DNA of 64,000 nt from Sphingomonas sp. LY29 (GTDB lineage: Bacteria > Pseudomonadota > Alphaproteobacteria > Sphingomonadales > Sphingomonadaceae), in assembly GCF_035593985.1 (NCBI RefSeq), contig NZ_CP141587.1:682001-746000 (forward strand). Direction: 5' to 3'. Position numbers and translations under genes: made by a program. The notes below the pieces were generated by a model. It saw only the letters and a program-made list of their open reading frames with translations, was not told the origin of the DNA and made no database searches. Below, piece by piece: positions 26,008-34,245 of this stretch; within the stretch, counting starts at the first letter, position 1, and each line of letters begins with the position of its first letter.

Positions 26008-26325
26008 TCAGGCGGCCTTTTCACCGACCAGTTGCTGCAATTCGCCGCTTTCGAACATCTCCATCATGATGTCGGAGCCGCCGACGAACTCACCCTTGAC
26101 GTACAGCTGGGGGATCGTCGGCCAATCGCTATATTCTTTAATGCCGGTGCGGATTTCCGGATCCTGCAGCACGTCCACGGTTTCGTAGCTCGTGCCCAGA
26201 TGATCGAGGATCGCGATCGCGCGGCTCGAAAAGCCACACTGTGGGAACAGTGGCGTTCCCTTCATGAACAGGACCACGTCGTTGGCCTGGACGATACCGT
26301 CGAGGCGTTGCTTCACGTCGCTCAC
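26008..26325 (-). CDS. grxD: Monothiol glutaredoxin, Grx4 type
   Basis: A 105-residue CGFS glutaredoxin ([10 protein letters not shown]) with the glutathione-binding WPTIPQLYV and GGSDIMMEM segments. Such proteins carry 2Fe-2S clusters together with BolA and deliver iron-sulfur clusters. The GTG start overlaps the bolA stop (GTGA), giving direct genetic support for the partnership. Confidence 0.96.
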   Translation of the reverse strand: MSDVKQRLDGIVQANDVVLFMKGTPLFPQCGFSSRAIAILDHLGTSYETVDVLQDPEIRTGIKEYSDWPTIPQLYVKGEFVGGSDIMMEMFESGELQQLVGEKAA

Positions 26326-26567
26326 TGATGATCTCCTGAAGGCACTGCGGTCTCAAGTTGCAGTGCATGCAATTCCCCGCCCATGCGTCCACCCAGCGCT
26401 CGGTAAACGAGTTGGTGCTGCCGCACCCGGCTCATCCCGACAAACTCGGCGCTGACGACACGCGCGGCATAATGGTCGCCGTCACCGGCAAGGTCGCGGA
26501 TTTCCACGGCGGCGTCGGGCAAGGCTGCCTTGATCAGCGCTTCGATGTCGGCCGCGGCCATCGCCAT
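26322..26567 (-). CDS. BolA family protein
   Basis: An 81-residue BolA-fold protein ([35 protein letters not shown]...HQLVYRALG). The DGDHYAA loop and the conserved His in RQHQLVY are present; the latter is a cluster ligand in BolA-Grx complexes. It lies between DUF1476 and grxD in one operon, 4 bases after DUF1476. Confidence 0.93.
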   Translation of the reverse strand: MAMAAADIEALIKAALPDAAVEIRDLAGDGDHYAARVVSAEFVGMSRVRQHQLVYRALGGRMGGELHALQLETAVPSGDHQ

Positions 26568-26571
26568 CGGC

Positions 26572-26898
26572 TCAGTCCAACGATTCGATAAGCTGGCGAC
26601 GCGCTTCGACCGCCTTGTGGCCAAGCGCCTCGCGGATGCGGGCCTCGTCGATATCCACTCCAGCGGCGGTGAGATCGCCGAGCAACTTGCGAATGACGTC
26701 CTCGTCGCCCGCTTCCTCGAAATCGGCGCGGATGACGTCCTTGGCATAGGCGTCAGCCTCCGCCTCGGTCAGGCCCATCAGGTCTGCCGCCCAAGCGCCG
26801 AGCAGACGGTTACGGCGGGCGAGGACGCGGAACTGCATTTCCTCGTCACGGGCAAATTTGGTCTCGAACGCGCGCTCGCGGTCGTTGAAATCGGTCAT
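26572..26898 (-). CDS. DUF1476 protein, F1-ATPase zeta-subunit type inhibitor
   Basis: A 108-residue helical protein with the family start FNDRERAFETKFARDEEMQFRVLARRN, then LGAWAADLMGL. The family includes the zeta inhibitor of alphaproteobacterial F1FO-ATPase, whose N-terminus blocks hydrolysis. Assignment to that role is by family; the gene is the first of the DUF1476-bolA-grxD operon. Confidence 0.9.
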   Translation of the reverse strand: MTDFNDRERAFETKFARDEEMQFRVLARRNRLLGAWAADLMGLTEAEADAYAKDVIRADFEEAGDEDVIRKLLGDLTAAGVDIDEARIREALGHKAVEARRQLIESLD

Positions 26899-26947
26899 GC
26901 GGACTCCTCGAAAAAGGCTTATCCGCCAGATAGGGTTTCGACCCTCG

Positions 26948-27946
26948 TCAGTCCAGCGTCACCACGACCTTGCCGATGACCTTCCGCGCCGCCAGCGCCG
27001 CGATCGCTTCCCCGCCCCGTTCGAGTGGATAGGTCGCGCTGACGCGCGGACCGATCTTTCCCTCGTCCCACAGCCGGAACAGCGTCGCGACATGCGCGGC
27101 ATTCGCCTTGGGATCGCGCGCAGCGAAGGCGCCCCAGAACACGCCGCACACGTCACAGCTCTTCAGCAATGTCAGGTTGAGCGGAAGCTTGGGGATGCCG
27201 GCGGGAAAGCCGACGACGAGGTAGCGGCCCTCCCACGCGATCGATCGGAGCGCGGGCTCGGCATAGTCGCCACCGACCGGATCGTAGATCACGTCGGCGC
27301 CGTTCGGGCCAACGGCGGCCTTGAATTGTTCGGCCAGCGCCTTCGACGCGTCCTTGTCGAATGGGCCATACGGATAGACGATCGCGTCGTCTGCGCCGGC
27401 GTCGCGAGCGGCTTGCGCCTTGTCGTCCGACGATACTGCCGCGATCACCCGGACACCGCGCGCCTTGCCTAATTCGATCGCCGCAAGCCCCACGCCTCCG
27501 GCAGCGCCAAGGACGAGCAAGGTTTCGCCCGCCTGCAGCTTCCCGCGATCGTAAAGCGCATGGATGGAGGTGGCGTAGGTCAGCAGCAACGCGGCGCCGT
27601 CGACGAACGAGCGCTCCGGCGGCAGCGGGATTGCCGTCTTCGCGTTGATGACGATCTTTTCCGACAGTCCGCCCCAGCCAGGAACGGCGATCAGGCGGTC
27701 GCCGGGCGACCAGCCGTTGACTCCGTCACCGACCGCCTCAACCTCGCCGGCAATTTCACCGCCGGGCGCGAAGGGGCGTGGCGGTTTGAACTGATATTTG
27801 TCTTCGATGATCAGCACGTCGGGAAAGTTGATCGCCGCCGCCCGAACGCGGACGAGCAGTTCGCCCGGTCCCGCGACAGGATCGGCAACTTCATCGACCG
27901 TCAGCGTTTCCGGGCCGCCGGGCGTGTTCGAACGCAGCGCTTTCAC
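26948..27946 (-). CDS. NADPH:quinone oxidoreductase family protein
   Basis: A 332-residue medium-chain dehydrogenase/reductase without catalytic zinc, of the quinone oxidoreductase/QorA group. N-terminal GroES-like domain (AAINFPDVLIIEDKYQFKPPRPFAPGGEIAG) and a Rossmann domain with LGAAGGVGLAAIELGKARG. Substrate is unknown; relatives reduce quinones or enoyl-CoA. Its GTG start overlaps the stop of the MBL gene (GTGA); it is the last gene of that operon. Confidence 0.9.
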   Translation of the reverse strand: MKALRSNTPGGPETLTVDEVADPVAGPGELLVRVRAAAINFPDVLIIEDKYQFKPPRPFAPGGEIAGEVEAVGDGVNGWSPGDRLIAVPGWGGLSEKIVINAKTAIPLPPERSFVDGAALLLTYATSIHALYDRGKLQAGETLLVLGAAGGVGLAAIELGKARGVRVIAAVSSDDKAQAARDAGADDAIVYPYGPFDKDASKALAEQFKAAVGPNGADVIYDPVGGDYAEPALRSIAWEGRYLVVGFPAGIPKLPLNLTLLKSCDVCGVFWGAFAARDPKANAAHVATLFRLWDEGKIGPRVSATYPLERGGEAIAALAARKVIGKVVVTLD

Positions 27947-28821
27947 TGGGCAGCCTTGGGGAAAGCCGGAAGCTTGGCGATGTCGCCCGGTTCGTGCTGG
28001 ATGATGACCTTCGCCCCGGTTTCCTTGGCCTTGGCCTCGAACTTATCCATCGATGCCAGCGTCTGTTCGCGGCTGGTGTTGAACGGAGGGACTCCTCGCT
28101 TCCCGCGCGCTTCGGTGGCGTGATACATGTCCCCACTCAGCAGCACCGGTCCGGAAGCCAGATTGACCAGCAAGGCTAGATGGTCAGGGGTGTGACCGGG
28201 CAAGTGTAGAGCCTTCACCTTCCCGTCACCGAAGACATCGGTTTCGCCACCGACAACGAACGTAATCGATCCGGCCTTCGCGTTTCGCCAAGGCCCGAAC
28301 GGATCATCTTTGCCCGCGCTCTGATCCCAATCCGCCTTTCCGATGAGAAGGTTGGCCGTAGGGAATTTCGATGCTTGGCCGGTGTGGTCGCTGTGCCCGT
28401 GGCTGATGCCGACAATATCGACGTCTTCGGGCTTCACGCCGAGTTGCGCGAGTTGTTCGACGATAGTGGTCGTCTGGCCGGCGATCATATCGCCCATGTC
28501 CATCTTCTGCCCTTTGAGTTCTGCCGGGAGGCCGGTGTCCCACAACATCATCTGGTCGCCGTGCCGAATGAGATAGCAACTGTCGGTCACGTCGCGGGCC
28601 TCGGCGGCATAGAGCCCAGGCTTGTCCGAGAAGAATTTGTCGAAATTCTTGATGGTGATCGTTCCACAGTCGAGCCGGGTCAGGCTGAGCGGTGCAGCAG
28701 CGGGCGTTGCAGCGGGAGCGGCGGCATTGGTGGCATCGGCCGCAGCCTCTCCGCCGACTTCGGTGCGCTGGCAGGCGGCAAGCGCGCAGCCGGCCATCAA
28801 CACGATCATCGCCTTGGTCAT
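27943..28821 (-). CDS. Exported MBL-fold lipoprotein, N-acyl-homoserine-lactonase-like
   Basis: A 292-residue protein with a lipoprotein signal (CALAAC) and an Ala/Pro linker before a metallo-beta-lactamase domain. Zinc motif SHGHSDHTG and later ligands (LPGHTPDHL, LLSGDMYH, IIQHEPGD) are complete. The CYLIRHGDQMMLWDTGLP segment resembles AHL-lactonase-family proteins. Lactone hydrolysis in the periplasm or at the surface is inferred, not shown. The start at 28821 is 6 bases after GGAG; 28824 is the other ATG. Overlaps qor by GTGA. Confidence 0.85.
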   Translation of the reverse strand: MTKAMIVLMAGCALAACQRTEVGGEAAADATNAAAPAATPAAAPLSLTRLDCGTITIKNFDKFFSDKPGLYAAEARDVTDSCYLIRHGDQMMLWDTGLPAELKGQKMDMGDMIAGQTTTIVEQLAQLGVKPEDVDIVGISHGHSDHTGQASKFPTANLLIGKADWDQSAGKDDPFGPWRNAKAGSITFVVGGETDVFGDGKVKALHLPGHTPDHLALLVNLASGPVLLSGDMYHATEARGKRGVPPFNTSREQTLASMDKFEAKAKETGAKVIIQHEPGDIAKLPAFPKAAQ

Positions 28822-28831
28822 CATGATCTCC

Positions 28832-29119
28832 TCATTCGATCCCGCGAGCATGCGCGTCGGCCACCACGTCCGCGGCGGTCATGCCATCGAACGTCTGCCG
28901 CGCCATCGCGTCGGGATCATTGTTGGCATGGCGCCGACCGCCCACGGTCCGAATCGCCGTGTCGAAGGTCAGCATGTCACGGTTGGACAACTCGCGACGG
29001 GCGGCCGCCGTTGTGGCGGCAAACGCCTCAGCCGATGTTCCGTCGATCCGGGTCGGCGGCGGCGACGAGCAGGCGGCGAGGATCGCGGCAACGCCGACGA
29101 TCCCCGCCCAGCCCTTCAT
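28832..29119 (-). CDS. Small lipoprotein, DUF6694-like
   Basis: A 95-residue protein with a lipoprotein signal ([11 protein letters not shown]). The body ([33 protein letters not shown], then [11 protein letters not shown]) has the pattern of the DUF6694 lipoproteins. Function is unknown. ATGA overlap with scoB and the 10-base gap to the MBL gene place it inside the operon. Confidence 0.7.
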   Translation of the reverse strand: MKGWAGIVGVAAILAACSSPPPTRIDGTSAEAFAATTAAARRELSNRDMLTFDTAIRTVGGRRHANNDPDAMARQTFDGMTAADVVADAHARGIE

Positions 29120-29751
29120 TCGGTGTAAGCCGCGGTGGTCTTTGCCCGGACTTCCTCGGCGGTGACGCCCGGCGCCACCTCGATCAGCTTGAATGGCGTC
29201 GAATGATCCGGCCGCTGGAACACCGCAAGGTCGGTGACGATCATGTCGACGACATTCTTGCCGGTCAGCGGAAGCGTGCAGTCAGGGATGAATTTCGGAT
29301 CGCCGTTCTTGGACACATGCTCCATCACGACGATGATCCGCTTGACCCCGGCGACCAGGTCCATCGCCCCGCCCATCCCCTTGATCATCTTTCCCGGAAT
29401 CATCCAGTTGGCGATGTCGCCGCCCTCACTGACCTCCATCGCGCCGAGCACGGTCAGGTCGATGTGCCCGCCGCGGATCATCGCGAAGCTGTCCGAGGAA
29501 GAGAAATAGGACGAGCTGTCGAGCTCGCTGATCGTCTGCTTGCCCGCGTTGATGAGGTCGGCGTCGACCTCATCTGGATACGGGAACGGCCCGATCCCGA
29601 GCATCCCGTTCTCGCTCTGCAGCGTGACGGTCATCCCCTCGGGGATGTTGTTCGCGACCAGCGTCGGAATTCCGATGCCAAGATTGACATAATAGCCGTC
29701 CTGCAGTTCGCGCGCCGCGCGCGCCGCCATCTGGTTGCGGTCCCACGCCAT
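29116..29751 (-). CDS. scoB: 3-oxoacid CoA-transferase subunit B
   Basis: A 211-residue beta subunit of a family I CoA-transferase (succinyl-CoA:3-ketoacid type). The [10 protein letters not shown] motif carries the catalytic Glu that forms the enzyme-CoA thioester. Other family motifs are [16 protein letters not shown] and [15 protein letters not shown]. Paired with scoA one base upstream (TAATG overlap). Confidence 0.95.
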   Translation of the reverse strand: MAWDRNQMAARAARELQDGYYVNLGIGIPTLVANNIPEGMTVTLQSENGMLGIGPFPYPDEVDADLINAGKQTISELDSSSYFSSSDSFAMIRGGHIDLTVLGAMEVSEGGDIANWMIPGKMIKGMGGAMDLVAGVKRIIVVMEHVSKNGDPKFIPDCTLPLTGKNVVDMIVTDLAVFQRPDHSTPFKLIEVAPGVTAEEVRAKTTAAYTE

Positions 29752-30461
29752 TACGCCTCACTCCTTTCGCGCGTGGTCACGAACTCGATCTTTTTGTCAT
29801 AAGGCGCGCCGAGGATCAGCCGCTTCACGTAGATCGACGGGACATGGATGCAGTCCGGATCGAGGCTGCCGACCGGCACGATCTCTTCGACCTCCGCGAC
29901 GCAGATCCGGCCGCAGGTCGCCGCAGGCTGGTTGAAATTGCGTGCGGTCTTGCGGAACACGAGGTTCCCCGCCTCGTCGGCTTTCCAGCCCTTGATGATC
30001 GACAGGTCGGCGCGGATTCCGCGTTCGAGGATGTAATCCTCGCCATCGAAATTTTTCACTTCCTTGCCCTCGGCAACCAAGGTGCCGACCCCGGTTTTGG
30101 TGTAAAAACCGGGAATCCCGGCGCCACCCGCCCGCATTCGCTCGGCGAGCGTCCCCTGCGGACAGAATTCGACCTCAAGCTCCTTGGCGAGATACTGCCG
30201 CTCGAACTCCTTGTTCTCGCCGACGTAGGACGAAATCATTTTCGCGACCTGCCGGGTTCGCAGCAGCTTGCCGAGACCTTCATTGTCGATCCCGGCATTG
30301 TTGCTGGCGATCGTCAGGCCCGACACGCCGCTGGCGACGATCGCGTCGATCAGACGTTCGGGGATTCCGCACAGGCCGAAGCCGCCCGCCGCGATGGTCA
30401 TGCCGTCGTGCAGCAGCCCCTCAAGCGCGGCAGCGGCATCCGCGTAAACCTTGTTCGCCAT
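29751..30461 (-). CDS. scoA: 3-oxoacid CoA-transferase subunit A
   Basis: A 236-residue alpha subunit, with [21 protein letters not shown] and the [16 protein letters not shown]oA-binding segment. With ScoB it moves CoA between succinyl-CoA and a 3-oxo acid such as acetoacetate, in ketone-body or PHB breakdown. It lies one base after the SCP2 gene and overlaps scoB. Confidence 0.96.
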   Translation of the reverse strand: MANKVYADAAAALEGLLHDGMTIAAGGFGLCGIPERLIDAIVASGVSGLTIASNNAGIDNEGLGKLLRTRQVAKMISSYVGENKEFERQYLAKELEVEFCPQGTLAERMRAGGAGIPGFYTKTGVGTLVAEGKEVKNFDGEDYILERGIRADLSIIKGWKADEAGNLVFRKTARNFNQPAATCGRICVAEVEEIVPVGSLDPDCIHVPSIYVKRLILGAPYDKKIEFVTTRERSEA

Positions 30462-30462
30462 C

Positions 30463-30762
30463 TCAGCTGCGCAGCTTGGACAGCACGCCCTGCAACTGCA
30501 TCGCGTTCGACATGTCGCCTTCGACCTTAAGCTTGCCGGTCATGAACGCGGTCATTCCGTCGAGCTGACCGTCGGCCATCGCCTGCCAGTCGTCCCAGCT
30601 GACCTTGATCGTGGTGTCGGCGTCGCCAGCATCCTCCGTCACCGTTTCGGCCTTGCCATCGAGCATGACGGCGCCGTCGCCGCCAAAATCGATCTTGACG
30701 GTCTTGCCCGGAAGCCATGCGCCGGCCTCCTGCATCTTGGCGGCGAGTTCGGTCTTGGTCAT
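30463..30762 (-). CDS. SCP2 sterol-transfer family protein
   Basis: A 99-residue single SCP2 domain (GKTVKIDFGGDGAVMLDG, DTTIKVSWDDWQAMADGQLDGMTAFMTGKLKVEGDM), a hydrophobic-ligand carrier fold. AAGGAG seven bases before the ATG supports the start. As first gene of the scoAB operon it may carry acyl-CoA or lipid substrates; that link is inferred from context. Confidence 0.9.
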   Translation of the reverse strand: MTKTELAAKMQEAGAWLPGKTVKIDFGGDGAVMLDGKAETVTEDAGDADTTIKVSWDDWQAMADGQLDGMTAFMTGKLKVEGDMSNAMQLQGVLSKLRS

Positions 30763-30889
30763 GGCATCTCTCCTTGTTGGCGCGGTGCTACAAGCGTGCA
30801 TGGCGGCAAGACAAGAGGCGGTCGTCAATTTTGGACCGTTGATCGAAATAGAATTGCGACTCGTGGATGGCTTCAGCAGCCAGCGACCG

Positions 30890-32767
30890 ATGACGTCTCT
30901 CCACCCCGAAGCGCGCAAGGCGATCGATCTGGCGCGCGCTGGCCAGACCGACGCGGCCATCGAAGCCGCGCTTGCCGCCCTCGACCACACGCCGGGCGAT
31001 GCCGGTCTGACGCTGTTTCTCGGCCTGCTTTACACGCGAGCATCGCGATTGGACGAGGCGGCGGACCAATTCCGGTCGGCGCTCGCGCTCAACCCCGGCG
31101 ACGTCGTGGCCCGCACCGAATTGACGCGTTTGCTGATCGCCTTCGACCGGCTGGACGAGGCCCAGCGCGAACTGGCCGCGATCCCGCACGGTATCGGTCG
31201 CAAGCGTATTGAGGCACTCCTGCTGCGCCGGCGCGGACAACATCAGAAAGCGGCCGATCTGTACCGACAGGCCGTTGCCGCCGACGATCGGGATTTTGAA
31301 AGCTGGGGCAATCTGGGCGTCTGCCTGTTGGCGATGGGACGGCCGAACGAGGCCGACGAGGCCCTGACGAAATCGCTGACCTTGCGCCGTGACCAGCAGG
31401 TCTTTCGGCAGAAATGGGCCGAGGCCCAGGTTGCGGCGGGAACTGGCGAAAACGCGCTCGAACGGGCTTGGACATTCGCCCGCGAGAATCCGACCGACAC
31501 GCTGGTTTTCGGAGTCATCGCTCGACTCCACATCCTGCTCGACCGGCCGGAACAGGCCCGTGAAGCGGTGCTCAAGGGCCTCTCCCGGCACGCCGACGAC
31601 CAGCCGTTGCTGATCATGCTCGCGGACTTGGCCGAAAAGGAAAACCGGATCGACGAGCTGGTCGATACCCTTCGCAAATTGGACAGGCTCGGCGTTCCGA
31701 ACGACCAACTCCAGTTGCTGAAAGCTCGACTGTCGTTTCGGCAAGGCGACTTCGAAACCGCCCTCACCGCCGCGCGCGACGCACCCGGCGGCGCCGACCC
31801 CGGCGGAAAGGCGCATCTGCTCGGCTTGATCCAGGACCGGATCGACGATCCAGGGGGCGCGTTCGCGTCGTTCGTCGCGATGAATTGGGAGACGGCACGC
31901 GAAGTGCCCGAACCGGCGGCCGAGGCCGTTCGCTATCGAAAGTCGATCGCCGAGAGAGCAAAGCTTTCCACTCGCGACCTCGTTCGGCGCTGGCGTCATG
32001 CCCCATTCGTCGAGGATCGTCCGGCGCCGGTCTTCATGATCGGCTTCCCGCGGTCGGGCACGACCTTGCTCGACACGTTGCTGATGGGTCATCCCGACCT
32101 GGCGATCGCCGAGGAATTGCCGATCCTTGGCGATGTCGCCGAGGCGATGGGCGGATACGAACGGCTCGCCGATCTGGAGACCAACGAAATCGAGACGTTG
32201 CGCGCGCTCTACTTCGCACGCGCCGACCAATATGTCCGACCGAAGCGCGGGCAGATGATCGTCGACAAGTTGCCGCTGGGCGCCATCGAGACGCCGCTGA
32301 TCCATCGGCTTTTCCCCGAAGCGCGTTTCATCTTCGTGCAGCGTCATCCATGCGACCTCGTCCTCAGCGGGTTTATGACCCGCTTCCAGCCAGTCGGGGG
32401 CATGAGCAACTTCCTGACGATTGAGGACACTGCGAAGCTCTATGATCGCGTGATGGATTTCTGGCGCCAATGCCGCGCCGTCTTGCCTCTACTGGTTCAT
32501 ATCGTCCGCTACGAGCGACTGGTCGAAGATATCGAGGCCGAGATGCGCCCGCTCGCCAGCTTCCTCAACCTGAAGTGGACGCCGCGTCTGCTCGACCACC
32601 GCCGCGCGGCCAAGGCGCGCGGGTTCATCGCGACACCGAGCTACGCGCAGATCCAGGAGCCGATCAACGACCGGGCGATCAACCGCTGGCACCGCTACCG
32701 TGACCAGATGGAACCGGTCTTCCCCATCCTGAAGCCATGGGCCGACGCGATGGGGTATGAAATCTAG
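30890..32767 (+). CDS. TPR-repeat sulfotransferase
   Basis: A 625-residue protein with an N-terminal TPR solenoid (about 1-350) and a C-terminal sulfotransferase domain. The PAPS 5'-phosphosulfate loop is FMIGFPRSGTTLLDTLL, and the 3'-phosphate region lies in RFIFVQRHPCDLVLSGF. It resembles bacterial TPR sulfotransferases, whose acceptors are mostly unknown. The start is uncertain: 30890 gives a usual N-terminus, while 30800 would add 30 residues; neither has a strong ribosome-binding site. Confidence 0.85.
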   Translation: MTSLHPEARKAIDLARAGQTDAAIEAALAALDHTPGDAGLTLFLGLLYTRASRLDEAADQFRSALALNPGDVVARTELTRLLIAFDRLDEAQRELAAIPHGIGRKRIEALLLRRRGQHQKAADLYRQAVAADDRDFESWGNLGVCLLAMGRPNEADEALTKSLTLRRDQQVFRQKWAEAQVAAGTGENALERAWTFARENPTDTLVFGVIARLHILLDRPEQAREAVLKGLSRHADDQPLLIMLADLAEKENRIDELVDTLRKLDRLGVPNDQLQLLKARLSFRQGDFETALTAARDAPGGADPGGKAHLLGLIQDRIDDPGGAFASFVAMNWETAREVPEPAAEAVRYRKSIAERAKLSTRDLVRRWRHAPFVEDRPAPVFMIGFPRSGTTLLDTLLMGHPDLAIAEELPILGDVAEAMGGYERLADLETNEIETLRALYFARADQYVRPKRGQMIVDKLPLGAIETPLIHRLFPEARFIFVQRHPCDLVLSGFMTRFQPVGGMSNFLTIEDTAKLYDRVMDFWRQCRAVLPLLVHIVRYERLVEDIEAEMRPLASFLNLKWTPRLLDHRRAAKARGFIATPSYAQIQEPINDRAINRWHRYRDQMEPVFPILKPWADAMGYEI

Positions 32768-32809
32768 CAATGCTTGGCGCGGCCGCGCGGACGGCCTATC
32801 GCATGCGCC

Positions 32810-34237
32810 ATGAGCTATGACGCAGACCTGAAACTCTTCATCGATGGCGTGTGGAAAAGCGGCGAAGGCCGCGACACCCATGACGTCATCAATCCTGTCA
32901 GCGGAAGCGGCATTGCCGCACTGCCGATGGCGACCTCAGCCGACCTTCAGGAAGCGCTTGCCGCGGCCGACCGAGCTTGGCCGTCATGGCGCGCGACCGA
33001 GGTCGATAAGCGCGGCGCGATCCTGCACAAAACCGCCGACCTGCTGCGCGAGCGCGCGGACGCCATCGCCCGCATCCTGACGCAGGAGCAGGGCAAGCCG
33101 TTAGGCGAAGCGAAGCTGGAAGTGATCGGTTCGGCGTCGATGTTCGATTGGTATGCCGAGGAGATTAAGCGCGACTATGGCCGCACGCTGGTCCGCCCGA
33201 CCGGCCAGCGCTCGATCGTGATTCGCCAGCCGGTCGGTCCGACCGCGACCTTCACGCCATGGAATTTCCCGATCTACCTGCTCGCCAAGAAGGTCGCCGC
33301 CGCGCTCGCCGCCGGTTGCCCGGTGATTAGCCGCCCCCCGCAGGAAACCCCGGGCTGCACCGGCGAACTGTTCCGCGCGCTCGCCGACGCCGGCATCCCC
33401 AAGGGCGTCGCGCAATTGGTGCATGGCGATGCCGACCTCGTCTCCACGACGCTGATCGGGTCGAAGATCATCCGAAAGATTAGCTTCACCGGCTCGGTTC
33501 CGGTCGGCAAGCATTTGATGAAGCTTGCTGCCGACGACATGAAGCGGATCACGCTCGAACTCGGCGGTCACGCGCCCGTGCTGATCTTCGACGATTGCGA
33601 TCTTGAGAAGACGCTCGACATGGTCGTTCCGCAGAAATTCCGGAATGCTGGGCAAGTGTGTGTCTCCCCGACCCGCTTCTACGTGCAGGAATCGATTTAC
33701 GACGCCTTTTTGAAAGGTTTCGCGGAGCGCACCGCGAAGGTAAAGATCGGCGACGGCCTCGACGCCGAGACGAAGATGGGGCCGCTTGCGAACGCTCGTC
33801 GTCCCGACGCCATCGAGAAGCTGGTGAATGACGCCGAAGCAAAGGGCGCGCGCGTCCTTGCTGGCGGTCATCGCGGCGACGGCGGCTTCTTCTTCCAGCC
33901 GACGCTCCTTGGCGACGTTCCGACGTCGGCCGACATCATGAACGACGAACCGTTCGGTCCGGTCGCGGTCACGGCGAAGTTTGCGACTTTCGACGAGGCG
34001 ATCGAGCAGGCCAATCGCCTGCCTTTCGGTCTTGCCGCTTTCGCCTTCACCGAAAACGGTCGCCGCGCCAATCTGCTGGGCGACGCGATCGAAGCCGGAA
34101 TGGTCGGGATCAACAGCTTCGGCATTTCGACTGCCGATGCGCCGTTTGGCGGGGTCAAGGACTCTGGCTTCGGAAGCGAAGGCGGCAAGGAAGGGCTTGA
34201 GACCTACCAAGTCGTCAAAGCGATCCACCAGGCCTAG
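32810..34237 (+). CDS. NAD(P)-dependent aldehyde dehydrogenase (succinate-semialdehyde dehydrogenase-like)
   Basis: A 475-residue ALDH. The catalytic Cys is in FRNAGQVCVSPTRF and the general-base Glu in TLELGGHAPV; FTGSVPVGK is the cofactor turn. The lysine normally found in the xKPxExTP nucleotide-binding motif is Arg175 here (ISRPPQETPG). Substrate is uncertain; the GabD group is the nearest by pattern. The N-terminal residues from 32774 are not family-like, so 32810 is preferred. Confidence 0.9.
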   Translation: MSYDADLKLFIDGVWKSGEGRDTHDVINPVSGSGIAALPMATSADLQEALAAADRAWPSWRATEVDKRGAILHKTADLLRERADAIARILTQEQGKPLGEAKLEVIGSASMFDWYAEEIKRDYGRTLVRPTGQRSIVIRQPVGPTATFTPWNFPIYLLAKKVAAALAAGCPVISRPPQETPGCTGELFRALADAGIPKGVAQLVHGDADLVSTTLIGSKIIRKISFTGSVPVGKHLMKLAADDMKRITLELGGHAPVLIFDDCDLEKTLDMVVPQKFRNAGQVCVSPTRFYVQESIYDAFLKGFAERTAKVKIGDGLDAETKMGPLANARRPDAIEKLVNDAEAKGARVLAGGHRGDGGFFFQPTLLGDVPTSADIMNDEPFGPVAVTAKFATFDEAIEQANRLPFGLAAFAFTENGRRANLLGDAIEAGMVGINSFGISTADAPFGGVKDSGFGSEGGKEGLETYQVVKAIHQA

Positions 34238-34245
34238 CCACCCAA

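Noticed and set aside
25877..26188. Plus-strand frame starting inside the candidate small RNA
   Set aside because: It runs through the terminator and antisense to grxD, with no ribosome-binding site and no protein-like composition.
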